A DNA stretch of 64,000 nucleotides from Alcanivorax sediminis (GCF_009601165.1 NZ_WIRE01000001.1:930001-994000), one strand, 5' to 3'; positions 36,205-45,114 are shown, counted from the stretch's first letter. A program made the numbers and translations. The notes: a model not told the origin generated them from the sequence alone.

Positions 36205-36834
36205 TCAGCGCTTCTGCATCAGCACCACGGGGTTGCCCGTCAGGTGCACTTCCCACCCTTGCTGGCGGCCCAGCCACTCAAACGTGGCGGGCTGCCAGAA
36301 ACAGACGTGGGTGGGGTCACGCCGGTAATGCCAGCTGGCAAAGGCGGTATCGTCCGTGAGCCAACGGGTCATGATGCCCAGCCAGCCCCCCGGTTTCACA
36401 TGTTCGGCAAACCATGTCCATTCCCGCGCCGGCTGGTGCAGGTGCTCAATCACTTCAGTACAGGTGACAAAGTCGTATTGCGCTGCCAGGCGTGACAGGC
36501 CCGGTGCATAGATCGGGTCATAGGTATCACAGGCAAAGCCGTTCTCGTTCAGCATGGCTGCCAGCGCCGGGCCCGGGCCGCAGCCAAAATCTACACCGCT
36601 GGCACCTGGCGCCAGTCTCGTCATGAGCGGGGCAGCCAGTTGTGACAGGAATGTCCGATAGCCGGGGTCATCCGGGCGGTTCTCGTGAAGGTCGTATTGC
36701 CCCTTTTCCTCATCCGGAGTGGGCAGTTTTTGTGGGTGCTCAAACGTCAGCTGGCAACAGGGGCAGCGAAAATACTCCCGCCCGTCTACTTGCATGAAGG
36801 TCGCCGCACTTGCCTGGCAAAGCGTGCACTCCAT
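36205..36834 (-). CDS. Class I SAM-dependent methyltransferase with N-terminal zinc ribbon
   Basis: The 209-residue protein starts MECTLCQASAATFM...YFRCPCCQ, a CxxC...CxxC zinc ribbon, followed by a methyltransferase domain with GVDFGCGPGPALAAML and VIEHLHQP. The ATG overlaps the stop of the hydrolase gene (TAATG), so the two are coupled. The acceptor is unknown. The zinc ribbon plus methyltransferase layout recalls sugar or small-molecule methyltransferases. Confidence 0.85.
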   Translation of the reverse strand: MECTLCQASAATFMQVDGREYFRCPCCQLTFEHPQKLPTPDEEKGQYDLHENRPDDPGYRTFLSQLAAPLMTRLAPGASGVDFGCGPGPALAAMLNENGFACDTYDPIYAPGLSRLAAQYDFVTCTEVIEHLHQPAREWTWFAEHVKPGGWLGIMTRWLTDDTAFASWHYRRDPTHVCFWQPATFEWLGRQQGWEVHLTGNPVVLMQKR

Positions 36835-37934
36835 TAATGCTGTTCCAGCCACTGTTGCACCCGCGCGAAGGTGCGGCTTTCTTCAATCATGGTCATGTGT
36901 CCCATCTGCCAGAACAGCTCCCGGGTGAGCAGAGGTGCTTGCGGGTAAAGGCGCGTGGCCAGAGCGCTGTCCACGGACACCAGCCAGTCGCCCTGGGGTT
37001 TCGGGTGCTCAGGCTCGCTGACACTGCCGGCAATGAACAGCTGCTTGACGGTGGGATCCAACGGCACCTTGCCGCTGGGAAGTACCTCATCAATGGGGCG
37101 GTGTTTCCATTGCTCTTCGAGCACGTAACCGAAACGCAGGTCGCGGATGCCATCGGAACGCAGGTTGCCCAATCGCATCAGTGGTTTCGACCAGGGCGTT
37201 GCGGCCAGCAGGCGATTGGCATTGTTGCCAATCCTTTCCAGCAGGGCGCCTTGATGGGGCGCGCCCAGGCACGCCAGATGGCTGACCTTGTCCGCCCAGC
37301 TGTCGTTGCGTTGCCGCGCCTGATGCAGCGCACTGCGCGCCACGAGACCTCCCATTGAGTGGCCGATCAGGATCACACGTTCTGGCAGGGCGGTGTGGGC
37401 CAGCAGCCCGGCCAGCTTGCGACCGTTGTCGGAGATATGCAGGCCGGTGTTGTAACGCAGATAGTGGACGTCTGCATTGAGATGGCTGCGGGCCCACTGG
37501 CTAAAGCCGTCTGCGGCCGGTGTGTTCCAGCAGGCGTCGTTCATGCACAGGCCATGAATGAATATCACCAGGGTTGAGGTGTCGGTGCTGGCCTCCTGTT
37601 TCGGCAGAAGCGTCATGGGCAGTGCATAGCTACTGTTCTGTTCCACCAGCAGCTGCCCGAAGATGCCATTCAGGATGCTTTGCAGATCCAGGCTGTCGCG
37701 AAGTTCCCGGTTTGGGTCGGCGAGCAGGTCGGCCAAGCCTGCAGCATTGCCCGCCTGACGAAAGCCATAACGAATCAGGTTGTAGATCATGGGGGCGGGG
37801 GTGTAGTCGTGCCCGCGCACCCCGAACGGGTTGGCGATGGCGCCGTGCATGTCTTGCACCACCTGGGTAATTTCATTGCCAAAGCGGGTAACCAGCTGCG
37901 CCAGCCCTCCCACTTGATGCCCGACTTTCTTCAT
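36834..37934 (-). CDS. Alpha/beta hydrolase (PGAP1/lipase-like)
   Basis: The 366-residue protein has an N-terminal helical region (~110 residues) and an alpha/beta hydrolase core with LVIFIHGLCMNDACW (oxyanion hole) and the nucleophile elbow VILIGHSMGGLVARS. The C-terminal FWQMGHMTMI supplies the probable catalytic His. No signal peptide is evident. AGGGAGC precedes the ATG at 37934. It is likely an esterase or lipase acting on intracellular esters, perhaps wax esters given the host type (inference). Confidence 0.85.
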   Translation of the reverse strand: MKKVGHQVGGLAQLVTRFGNEITQVVQDMHGAIANPFGVRGHDYTPAPMIYNLIRYGFRQAGNAAGLADLLADPNRELRDSLDLQSILNGIFGQLLVEQNSSYALPMTLLPKQEASTDTSTLVIFIHGLCMNDACWNTPAADGFSQWARSHLNADVHYLRYNTGLHISDNGRKLAGLLAHTALPERVILIGHSMGGLVARSALHQARQRNDSWADKVSHLACLGAPHQGALLERIGNNANRLLAATPWSKPLMRLGNLRSDGIRDLRFGYVLEEQWKHRPIDEVLPSGKVPLDPTVKQLFIAGSVSEPEHPKPQGDWLVSVDSALATRLYPQAPLLTRELFWQMGHMTMIEESRTFARVQQWLEQH

Positions 37935-38107
37935 TGTGTGTGCTCCCTGGTCGGACACTAGATAGCCGTTGTTGGCAGGTCCTGTCACGGTGTCATTCGT
38001 AACGCTTCGTAAAATGCCGGCGTTCTGTGTGCCGGTCCATGGTGACTTCGATGGCGTGCCGGTAGGGTAATGGATGATCGAATCAAAGACATCCAAGGAG
38101 TGAGTCT

Positions 38108-38338
38108 ATGCGTATTTTCGGGAAAGCGGCATTGGCCGCCATTTTTGCTTCCTCGGCGCTGCTGGCAGCCTGCGACAGCAATGATGGTCCGGTAGAAAAA
38201 GCCGGCGAAAAAGTGGATGAAGCAATGGAAAGCATGGATCCCAAGGGCCCCATGGAGGAAATGGGTGAAGACCTGGATAACGCCATGGAGAGTGCAGAAG
38301 AGTCCATGGAAAGTATGAAGGATGCGGCAGAACAATAA
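38108..38338 (+). CDS. Small acidic lipoprotein, copy 1 (76 aa)
   Basis: A signal peptide with lipobox LLAAC (MRIFGKAALAAIFASSALLAAC) is followed by a short Met/Glu/Asp-rich helical repeat: EKAGEKVDEAMESMDPKG, then MEEMGEDLDNAMESAEESM. It is nearly identical to the downstream paralogue at 38593 over the first 60 residues. Function unknown; the Met/Glu richness could suit metal binding or a coiled-coil periplasmic spacer. It has its own terminator. Confidence 0.8.
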   Translation: MRIFGKAALAAIFASSALLAACDSNDGPVEKAGEKVDEAMESMDPKGPMEEMGEDLDNAMESAEESMESMKDAAEQ

Positions 38339-38390
38339 CGCTGCTGGTTTCATGCGACACACCGCATTGTGGTGTGTCACCACTAAAAGG

Positions 38391-38419
38391 CCGCGCCCGA
38401 ACCCGGGCGCGGTTTTTTT
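38391..38419 (+). terminator. Intrinsic terminator after lipoprotein copy 1
   Basis: CCGCGCCCG (38391-38399) pairs with CGGGCGCGG (38404-38412), followed by seven T. Confidence 0.9.
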
Positions 38420-38592
38420 GTGTTTGCGGTGAACGGGTTGGCTGCCAAGCGATGATCTCTCTGCCGTTCAGTGGACGAATTAAGCCGTTCAGGCCAAAAA
38501 AACCGGTTTTGTGGTGTGATGCAAAGTCTGCACAAGGGCTTCCCGGTTAGGGTGCCGGTGCAAATAACTATGCAATATCAGGAGTAAGATCT

Positions 38593-38889
38593 ATGCGTAT
38601 TTTGGGGAAAGCGGCACTGGCCGCCATTTTTGCGTCTTCTGCTCTTCTGGCAGCCTGCGACAGCAACGATGGTCCGATGGAAGAAGCTGGTGAAAAAGTA
38701 GATCAGGCCGTTGAGAGCATGGACACCCAGGGCACTATGGAAGAAATGGGTGAGCAGATGGACGAAGCCATGGCCGATGCAGAAGCGCACATGGAAGCCA
38801 TGGGCGAAGAAATGGAAGAGGCCATGGAAGAGTCGGAAGAATCCATGGAAGAAATGGGTGATGACATGAAGGGCGCTGCTGCGGAGTAA
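38593..38889 (+). CDS. Small acidic lipoprotein, copy 2 (98 aa)
   Basis: This is a paralogue of the 38108 gene with the same signal peptide and lipobox (SALLAACDSNDGPMEEAGEKV). The C-terminus is longer and made of repeated Met-Glu-Glu units (AMADAEAHMEAMGEEMEE, then SEESMEEMGDDM). The pair is a tandem duplication in which the repeat number has changed. It has its own ribosome site (AGGAGTAAG) and terminator. Function unknown. Confidence 0.8.
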   Translation: MRILGKAALAAIFASSALLAACDSNDGPMEEAGEKVDQAVESMDTQGTMEEMGEQMDEAMADAEAHMEAMGEEMEEAMEESEESMEEMGDDMKGAAAE

Positions 38890-38965
38890 TCGCCGCGCTG
38901 CGCACTTCCTGCGTCATGCCACAATACCGGCCGGCAGGGCCGGTGTTGAATTGTTGAATTAAAAA

Positions 38966-38998
38966 AGCCGCTCCCGGTATTCAGGGGCGGCTTTTTTT
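38966..38998 (+). terminator. Intrinsic terminator after lipoprotein copy 2
   Basis: AGCCGCTCCC and GGGGCGGCT form a stem with one bulged base, followed by seven T and preceded by six A, so it could also act weakly on the other strand. Confidence 0.85.
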
Positions 38999-39092
38999 AG
39001 GTTCATCGCGGATCAGCGGGAAGTCACGGCGTGCTTCATGTGACAGATTGGTGCCTATCCTGGTCCAATTAGAGTAAGAGGTTGCGAGCCGG

Positions 39093-39785
39093 TCATCCGC
39101 GACACGTTGCCTCCAGCCTGTCCAGTGCCTCTTGTTCCGGCGGCGTCACCATCAGTTCATAACGTACCTTGATTGCCTGCCAGCGGCGCCCGTATTCACA
39201 CCAGAAAGCCGGGTTGTCCGGTAACCATTCATCCGGGCTGCTGGCACCCTTGCTGCGGTTGGCACTGGCAGAGACGGCAATCAGGTTTTGGGGGTCGTTG
39301 GCGAATTGCTGGCGCAGGGCTTCATTCCATTGGTCGCCGCCGTGACCGTGGGCATGCCGTAGAGGGACCACGTGATCAATGTCCAGCGAGCGGGCGTTGG
39401 TGAAGGTGACATTGGTGTAGGGGTCGTACCAGCGGCCACTGGCCACAGTGCAGTGGCGGGCGTCGCTGAAGGTGACCGGGATCTGGCTTTTCTCGATGAG
39501 TGTCTCGGCGCGGGTGTCCTGGCAATCGCGATCATCATCAATCCAGTGAGGCCACATGTCGCGATCATAGAGCGTGCTGAAGGCGCGGCGTTCTTCGCGG
39601 GCTTCTTGCTCTGCGTTGCCTTGTATTTCGTGCGCCTGTTTGCATTGGTCTCTGTGGCAATGGTACTCCCCGGAATGGCGGTCAGTATGTCCTCCCTGGT
39701 TGTCCAGTCCACCGGGATGGGCGAGCAGCAGGGAGGGAGAGAGACTAAGAAAAAAGGTCAATAAGATGCGCAAGAAGTTACCCAT
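39093..39785 (-). CDS. Secreted HNH endonuclease family protein
   Basis: The 230-residue protein has a signal peptide (MGNFLRILLTFFLSLSPSLLLA) and then a short His-rich YHYH-like region (HPGGLDNQGGHTDRHSGEYHCHR). The C-terminal HNH-type nuclease has LDIDHVVPLRHAHGHGGDQW and NDPQNLIAVSASANRSKGASSPDEWLP, resembling DUF1524/GmrSD-type HNH domains. Four later Cys may form disulfides. A nuclease acting outside the cytoplasm, probably for DNA scavenging, is inferred. Confidence 0.85.
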   Translation of the reverse strand: MGNFLRILLTFFLSLSPSLLLAHPGGLDNQGGHTDRHSGEYHCHRDQCKQAHEIQGNAEQEAREERRAFSTLYDRDMWPHWIDDDRDCQDTRAETLIEKSQIPVTFSDARHCTVASGRWYDPYTNVTFTNARSLDIDHVVPLRHAHGHGGDQWNEALRQQFANDPQNLIAVSASANRSKGASSPDEWLPDNPAFWCEYGRRWQAIKVRYELMVTPPEQEALDRLEATCRG

Positions 39786-40043
39786 TAAGCTAAGAATAAA
39801 TGCGTAAGATATCAGCCGTTGAGCGTGTGAGCGATGGCGCACGGTGAAAATAGTGTGAACTGGTTCCGACAATTTACCACGACGAAACAAACCGCAACGC
39901 GGTACTACGAAAAGCCACATTTTGCGGCTGGGGGGATGGCCAAACGGACGTTAGTCTATTTAGGCTCCCCGGACCTGATGCGAGCAGGGCCGGGGGTTCG
40001 ATTGTGTCCATGGCAGTCTCAACCGAAGTACCTGGAGCCTTTT

Positions 40044-40655
40044 ATGACGTCCTCCCGCTCGTCGAGCAATGACAGCCTCAATGGCCTTGCCCTCGAAGCC
40101 GTGGAGCATCGCCTGCAGGCGCTGTCCGAGTATCTGGCAGTTTACCGTGCCGGGCTGGCGTCCGGAGTGGGTGGGTGTCAATGGCGCCAGGCCCGGGTGC
40201 TGCGCAGTGACATCTCCCGTCTGCAGGCATGGTGGTGGTACCTGAGCAGCCAGCAACGTGGCGCAGGTTGGGTGCGCCTGATGGATTGGCTGGTCCGTTG
40301 GTTGGCGCCAATGGTTCCGCTCAGAAAGGAAAAACCCCGTCGTCGTCATTCGGCGCGTTCCATGCGGCGTCTGGGTAGCTTCAGTCTGGTGATGCGCGCC
40401 TACGTGACACTGGAGGAGGACCTGCAGGGGCAACTGCTTACTCGCCGTCTCACCGCCAAACAATTTCCCGGTCGGGTCAATCCGACGCAGGTGTCTCAGC
40501 TGGAGGCGCGTCTTGAACAGGCGATCCTGCTGCGTCGTACTTGTCTTCCTGAGCCGCGCAAGGTGGCCATCTGTTGCCAGCTTTTGCGGCTCGTTATGGT
40601 ATTGCGTCAATGGTTGGGGCTGCCATTACCCACCGCAAGGGTGCTGGAGCCATGA
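40044..40655 (+). CDS. Hypothetical basic protein, first gene of a two-gene operon
   Basis: Not recognised. The 203 residues are rich in Arg, Leu and Trp; helices such as ALEAVEHRLQALSEYLAVYR and a central basic segment (RKEKPRRRHSARSMRR) suggest nucleic-acid or membrane-surface binding. The start at 40044 has GGAG about seven bases upstream; the frame is open further upstream but composition there is unlike protein. Its stop overlaps the next ATG. Confidence 0.65.
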   Translation: MTSSRSSSNDSLNGLALEAVEHRLQALSEYLAVYRAGLASGVGGCQWRQARVLRSDISRLQAWWWYLSSQQRGAGWVRLMDWLVRWLAPMVPLRKEKPRRRHSARSMRRLGSFSLVMRAYVTLEEDLQGQLLTRRLTAKQFPGRVNPTQVSQLEARLEQAILLRRTCLPEPRKVAICCQLLRLVMVLRQWLGLPLPTARVLEP

Positions 40656-41242
40656 TACAGCTGGACGTGATGTTGCCATCGCTGGATAGCTTGCCCAGGA
40701 TTTTTTCCCTGTCTGATTTGAAGCAGCGCCTGCCGGGTGATGGCGAACATGCGCTGGATGTGACTTTGCGCTGGCTGGAGGCGGGAGTGATCCGTCAGGT
40801 GGCTCCCGAGCGGCCGGTTTTTTACCGGGTGGTGCTGGGAGAACCTCTCAGTGAGGCAGAGACTCTTCAGGCGTTAATGCGCACCTTCCCTTCGATCGTT
40901 GTGGTGGCGGGATCAGCGTTGTGGCGTCAGGGCCTCAGTTCTCAGCAGGACAACATGCTGGAATGTGCGGTGGCAGAACTGGAGGAGTCTTGCAATCTGA
41001 GTCAGGTGAAGTTGCATTCCCGCCCCGCTGGCTGGTGGTCTGTGATGCGCCAGGTCGGTGGGTTTGCCGCCGAGGGGTGCCACGGTGCAGCCATGCTCAG
41101 CCCGGAGATGGCGGTGGCCGATGCCGCTGCGTTCAGGGATGTCTGGATGCCCGACCGCGATGGTATTGACTGGAGCCGCCTCTCCACTGCACGACTCAGC
41201 CGTGCCACCGAAGCCCTGTTGCCGCTTCGTCCTCTGCACTGA
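40652..41242 (+). CDS. Hypothetical protein with AbiEi-like winged-helix features
   Basis: The 196-residue protein was not confidently recognised. The N-terminal part (FSLSDLKQRLPG...LRWLEAGVIRQVAPERPVFYRV) looks like a small winged helix. The following VVVAGSALWRQGLSS recalls the SAL-xx-GL segment of AbiEi-type antitoxins, but no AbiEii nucleotidyltransferase is next to it. It starts within the stop of the upstream basic-protein gene (ATGA overlap), so the two are an operon. Alternatives include a plain DNA-binding regulator. Confidence 0.6.
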   Translation: MIQLDVMLPSLDSLPRIFSLSDLKQRLPGDGEHALDVTLRWLEAGVIRQVAPERPVFYRVVLGEPLSEAETLQALMRTFPSIVVVAGSALWRQGLSSQQDNMLECAVAELEESCNLSQVKLHSRPAGWWSVMRQVGGFAAEGCHGAAMLSPEMAVADAAAFRDVWMPDRDGIDWSRLSTARLSRATEALLPLRPLH

Positions 41243-41287
41243 TTCTCCCTGCTGCCACTCGGCATTGACGCTGTTTCCTTGCTGCTA

Positions 41288-41306
41288 TTAAATGAGAACC
41301 ATTATC
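41288..41306. promoter_or_regulatory. Fur box upstream of the PepSY cluster
   Basis: TTAAATGAGAACCATTATC matches the 19-bp Fur consensus at 14 of 19 positions, including an exact CATTATC half. It lies 22 bases before the start of the DUF3325-like gene, so the three-gene PepSY cluster is probably iron-repressed. Confidence 0.7.
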
Positions 41307-41328
41307 AGATCTGAGAAAGGACATCTCA

Positions 41329-41607
41329 ATGGCGGGGATTGCCGCGTCACTACTGACGCTGGTTTCAGCAGTACTGCTATATCTTACCGATCGTGAACAG
41401 CGCCTGTTGACCGTGCCGCTGGCGCCCTGGTTGCGGCTGGTTTCTCTGGCTTTGCTCACGGGGGCTGCCGGGCTGTGGGTCCTGTCCCAGGGGGTGACAC
41501 TTGGTTTGATGGTGGGGTTGTGGGTGTTTGTTCTGGCTCAGTTGGTGCTGGTGTTGCTGGTTGGGCACTATCGAGACAGCTTTCAGAAAACCGGAGGCCG
41601 CCTGTGA
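41329..41607 (+). CDS. Small membrane protein, DUF3325-like
   Basis: The 92-residue protein has three hydrophobic helices (AGIAASLLTLVSAVLLYL; LVSLALLTGAAGLWVLS; LMVGLWVFVLAQLVLVLL). Size, topology and position match the DUF3325 proteins that accompany PepSY iron-uptake genes; the family name is inferred from context as well as sequence. It is preceded by a Fur box and overlaps the next gene (GTGA). Confidence 0.7.
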   Translation: MAGIAASLLTLVSAVLLYLTDREQRLLTVPLAPWLRLVSLALLTGAAGLWVLSQGVTLGLMVGLWVFVLAQLVLVLLVGHYRDSFQKTGGRL

Positions 41608-41861
41608 GAGTGTGGGCAGCCTTGTTGTTGTCACTTCCCTTGAGTGTGATGTCGGTAGGGCTGCTGGCGGCTGCGGTGCCGGTACCGTGGTCATCCTGGC
41701 TGGTACTGATGCTGCTGTTGGTAGTGACACTGTGGATGGCGCTGGTGGTGCTGGCAACTCTGCCACAGCGATCCTGGCCGGCACTGGTCGGGTTGGCTGC
41801 CGGTAATGGCGTGGCGTTAATGCTGCTGCAGTCCACCGCCCTTTATGGGGGTGGGTCATGA
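41604..41861 (+). CDS. Small membrane protein, DUF3649-like
   Basis: With a GTG start overlapping the previous stop, the gene encodes 85 residues with three hydrophobic helices (VWAALLLSLPLSVMSVGLLA; SSWLVLMLLLVVTLWMALVV; LVGLAAGNGVALMLLQ). DUF3649 proteins are commonly found next to PepSY/DUF3325 genes in siderophore-uptake loci. A longer frame starting upstream is rejected because it overlaps the previous gene. Its stop overlaps the PepSY start. Confidence 0.65.
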   Translation: MRVWAALLLSLPLSVMSVGLLAAAVPVPWSSWLVLMLLLVVTLWMALVVLATLPQRSWPALVGLAAGNGVALMLLQSTALYGGGS

Positions 41862-43429
41862 AGGCTGAGCGACTGCGCCGTTTTATTGGCCTGCATGCCT
41901 CAGTGGGGATGGTCTGCGGATTGCTGCTGTTTGTGGCGTTTTTTGCCGGCGCGATCAATGTATTTCATCACGAGCTCCATCACTGGCAGTCTTTGCCGTC
42001 GCACACCGCCGAGCCGCGGAATCCGGATCGCTTTCTGGAGCAGCTCACCACGCGTTTTCCCCAGGCGGCAAAACGGCTGTATTTCCAGCCGGGGGCCGAC
42101 CCGGCCGCAATGTGGTTGCAGGATGGCGAGTGGCAAACGGCGCGTGCTTCAAGCTTTTCCGATGAGGGTGTATTCAGGGCGCAGCCCGTCTCCGAGCTGG
42201 CAGATTTTATCAACGAGCTGCATTACCAGCTGGCCATTCCCGGCGGCAAGGGGGGGCTCAACATCGGCATGACGTTGATGGGGTTGGTGGCCGTTTTGTA
42301 TGGCGTTGCGCTCTTCAGTGGTCTGGTTATTCACTGGCCCAAGCTGGGCAGGGAATGGCTTGCTCTGCGCCATCAGGGCAATCTGCGTCGCTACTGGAAG
42401 AACCTCCATAACGTCATTGGGGTGATCAGTTTTCCCTTTCACCTGATCATGGCGATCACGGGGGCGGCCATGGGGCTGTTCGCGGTGATGGCCTTATTGC
42501 TGGGGGCCCTGGTGTTCGGCCCTCAGCTGCAGGGTGTTATCAGCACGGAGACGGATGTCTGGCCTGCGATGGAGTCATCGGGTGAGCCGGTGGCCATGGC
42601 GCTGATGGAAGACTATCTTTCCGCTGCCAGCCACGAAGTGCCGGGAGTGCAGGTGGCCTGGGTTGAGGTGCGCGGTTATGGCGACAGCCAGGGTTGGCTG
42701 GATGTGGCGGGTTCGGTGCCGGGGCATCTTGGGCATCATGTCCATGTGGTACTGGATCCAACATTGAAAACCCTGAGGGTGATCAGTCCCGGGCAGCGTG
42801 ATCTCAATGACGCTTCACTGTCATCGGTCTATGCGCTGCACTTTGGTGATTACGGCGGGGTGCCGGTAAAGCTGATGTATTTTCTGCTCGGCTTGTTGGG
42901 CTGTCTGCTGTTTGTGTCGGGGAATGTGCTCTGGTGTGAGCGGCGCAGTGATCGCACAGGGCCTTCCCGCGCCTCGGCATTTTTGTTGCGGTTGACACTG
43001 GGTGTCAGCGTAGGCGTTGTCAGTGGCGTGGCGGTGAGTTTCTGGGTCAGCAAAGTGGGCCTGCATTCGCCACTGGATGAATGGGTGCCATTGCTGGAGA
43101 GGCTGGCCTTCTGGGTGGTGCTGGTACCCGTGATTGGCTGGAGTCTGCGGGCATCGCCGTTGCGGTTCTGTGGTCAGGGTGTGCGCATCATGCCCTGGCT
43201 CTATCTGCTGATTCCAATGCTGTCGGTCGCGTTGGAGGGGCGTCGAGCGTGGCAGGAAGGGGATGTGTTGCTGGTGAACCTGTTGATGCTGGGGTTGGCC
43301 GTCATCCTTTGGATATTGCGTGCGCATTTTCGTCGCCGGGTCCGTCTGGCGGAGCCGCATCCGTTGTGGGTGGGTCGGCTCAGTGATGAGCATCCGATTC
43401 ATCTGGCTGATGCCGAGTTGGATAGCTAG
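41858..43429 (+). CDS. PepSY-associated transmembrane protein (iron-uptake reductase-like)
   Basis: The 523-residue protein starts RRFIGLHASVGMVCGLLLFVAFFAGAINVFHHEL, the N-terminal helix and His-containing motif of PepSY_TM proteins. It has further helices with KNLHNVIGVISFPFHLIMAITGA and a C-terminal membrane block. Such proteins are proposed to reduce ferric-siderophores or handle haem at the inner membrane. It is the third gene of a Fur-boxed cluster; no TonB-dependent receptor lies in the window. Confidence 0.88.
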   Translation: MKAERLRRFIGLHASVGMVCGLLLFVAFFAGAINVFHHELHHWQSLPSHTAEPRNPDRFLEQLTTRFPQAAKRLYFQPGADPAAMWLQDGEWQTARASSFSDEGVFRAQPVSELADFINELHYQLAIPGGKGGLNIGMTLMGLVAVLYGVALFSGLVIHWPKLGREWLALRHQGNLRRYWKNLHNVIGVISFPFHLIMAITGAAMGLFAVMALLLGALVFGPQLQGVISTETDVWPAMESSGEPVAMALMEDYLSAASHEVPGVQVAWVEVRGYGDSQGWLDVAGSVPGHLGHHVHVVLDPTLKTLRVISPGQRDLNDASLSSVYALHFGDYGGVPVKLMYFLLGLLGCLLFVSGNVLWCERRSDRTGPSRASAFLLRLTLGVSVGVVSGVAVSFWVSKVGLHSPLDEWVPLLERLAFWVVLVPVIGWSLRASPLRFCGQGVRIMPWLYLLIPMLSVALEGRRAWQEGDVLLVNLLMLGLAVILWILRAHFRRRVRLAEPHPLWVGRLSDEHPIHLADAELDS

Positions 43430-43470
43430 TAGCGAGTGATGAGTTGCGCGTTTCGAAAGGCAAAACCTTG
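43430..43470. repeat. GAGTnnn heptamer repeat with shared 15-mer
   Basis: After the PepSY stop the sequence runs TAGTAGC GAGTGAT GAGTTGC GCGTTTC, then GTTTCGAAAGGCAAA (43450-43464), identical to the 15-mer at 13750-13764. It is a partial member of the same element family. Confidence 0.7.
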
Positions 43471-43530
43471 GCTTTCGGGTTGGGTGGTCTTTCGCGTGAG
43501 GCTTGATGAATAAAGCGCAGAGCGGCCCAC

Positions 43531-43562
43531 AAAAAAAGCCGGGCGATGGCCCGGCTTTTTCG
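43531..43562. terminator. Bidirectional terminator between PepSY and fadL genes
   Basis: AGCCGGGC (43537-43544) pairs with GCCCGGCT (43549-43556), flanked by seven A on the left and five T on the right, so it can end transcripts from both sides. Confidence 0.9.
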
Positions 43563-43580
43563 TTTCCGCTGACTGAAGGA

Positions 43581-44873
43581 TCAGAAGCGGTAGGTGGCCT
43601 GCAGGGCAAGGCCGTGTGCGCTGTTCTCGAAGTCCGCACTATAAGTCTGCTGGGAAACGCGCCCTTCCTTCTCGTCGATGTAGGCGTAGGCCGCATCGAG
43701 CGTCAGGTCTTCTGACACATTCCAGCCGGCACCCAAGGTGACAATATCGCGGTCGCTCACCGGGATACGCACGGTACGGTCCATATCGCTGGTGGGGGTG
43801 CGGTCCTTGGCGTAACCGGCGCGCAGTACCCAGTCCGGGTTCAGCTGGTAGGCGCCACCGATGGCCACGGCCCAGGTGTCTTCCCAGTTCAGCTCTTCAG
43901 AAACGGTGCCAAAATCAGCAGCATAAGCAGGGTGTACACCGCTGTTCTCCACCTCAATCCCTTCCAGGCGGCTCCAGCGAGTCCAGGTCGCACCCGCATG
44001 CAGGGTCAGCTCTTCGGTGGCCTGAAAGCTGAAGGAAGTGTCGATGGATTCGGGCATGGTGATGTCCAGCTCGGCATCGTACTTGCCGTTCAGGCCGGGC
44101 AGCCCTGTGGGGATCATGGGGTTGGGGGGGACAGGGCCAAGCAAGCCGTTGCCGCCACTTACCGTGGTGTCACCTTCCAGGGTGAAGTCTACCTTGGAGT
44201 GATAGGTCAGGCCCCAATCCAGACGGTCGCTGACAGCCACCAGAACACCCAGGTTGTAGCCGTAGCCAATATCATCGCCCTCAATATCCACGTCTGCATC
44301 GCCACTGCCGCCATAGAGAACATTGGGTAGGGCGCTGGTCAGCTTGCCTTCAATGTGGTTGATGGTCGGCCCGAAACCCACAGAGACCTTGTCGTTAAAG
44401 GCATAGCTGATGGTGGGCTGGATGGTGACCACCTGAACCAGGCTGTTCAGGCCGTGGTAGCGTCCCTGGAAGCTATCTTCATAGTCGCTTTCCACGCCAA
44501 ACGGCACATAAAGGCCGATACCGGCGTGCAGTTTCTCGTTGATCGGCGTCACGTAGTAGCCGAAGGGCACGGCGGAGAACGGCACCATGTCACCGTCGTT
44601 GGTGCCGGGGAACGGGCCGCTGGCATCACTGATATCGGTGCTGGCATCGATAAAGGCCAGACCGCCGGACACTTCGGCACGCTTCAGTCGGCTCATGGCC
44701 GCCGGGTTACCGTAAAGAACGCTGGCGTTGTCGGCGCTGGATGCACGGCCGGCGTAGGCGGAACCTGCGCTGCTGGCGCTCTGTTCATTGAGTGACAGGC
44801 CATTGGCCATCAGCTGACTCGATGCGGCAGCAATAGAGGCCGCCAAAATCATCTTGTGTGAATACATCATCAT
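43581..44873 (-). CDS. OmpP1/FadL/TodX family outer-membrane transporter
   Basis: This 430-residue porin-like protein has a signal peptide ending near SQLMANG and the FadL N-terminal hatch GLSLNEQSASSAGSAYAGRASSADNASVLYGNPAAMSRL (NPA motif). It ends in an aromatic residue (ATYRF), as outer-membrane beta barrels do. It would take up long-chain fatty acids or hydrocarbons. The first of three ATGs is used, with GGGAAAG upstream. It sits near the AlmA-like gene, fitting alkane use. Confidence 0.93.
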   Translation of the reverse strand: MMMYSHKMILAASIAAASSQLMANGLSLNEQSASSAGSAYAGRASSADNASVLYGNPAAMSRLKRAEVSGGLAFIDASTDISDASGPFPGTNDGDMVPFSAVPFGYYVTPINEKLHAGIGLYVPFGVESDYEDSFQGRYHGLNSLVQVVTIQPTISYAFNDKVSVGFGPTINHIEGKLTSALPNVLYGGSGDADVDIEGDDIGYGYNLGVLVAVSDRLDWGLTYHSKVDFTLEGDTTVSGGNGLLGPVPPNPMIPTGLPGLNGKYDAELDITMPESIDTSFSFQATEELTLHAGATWTRWSRLEGIEVENSGVHPAYAADFGTVSEELNWEDTWAVAIGGAYQLNPDWVLRAGYAKDRTPTSDMDRTVRIPVSDRDIVTLGAGWNVSEDLTLDAAYAYIDEKEGRVSQQTYSADFENSAHGLALQATYRF

Positions 44874-45114
44874 AGCTTTCCCGAGTTATGCATGTTGATT
44901 AGCGCGCGCACGGTATCACCGTACCGACCGGTATGGCCATGGGCTTTCGCGGAAAAAATGCACCATTTGTCGCCAATATCACACTTAAAAGACGTAAACA
45001 TGATGTTTAAAGTTATGAACATGTTTCATTGTCACATCGAATGATGGCGCGTTTCGCGTTTTGTGTACAAAGTAAATGATTTGGACTCGGAGGGGGCGCC
45101 CAGAGGTTCAGGAA

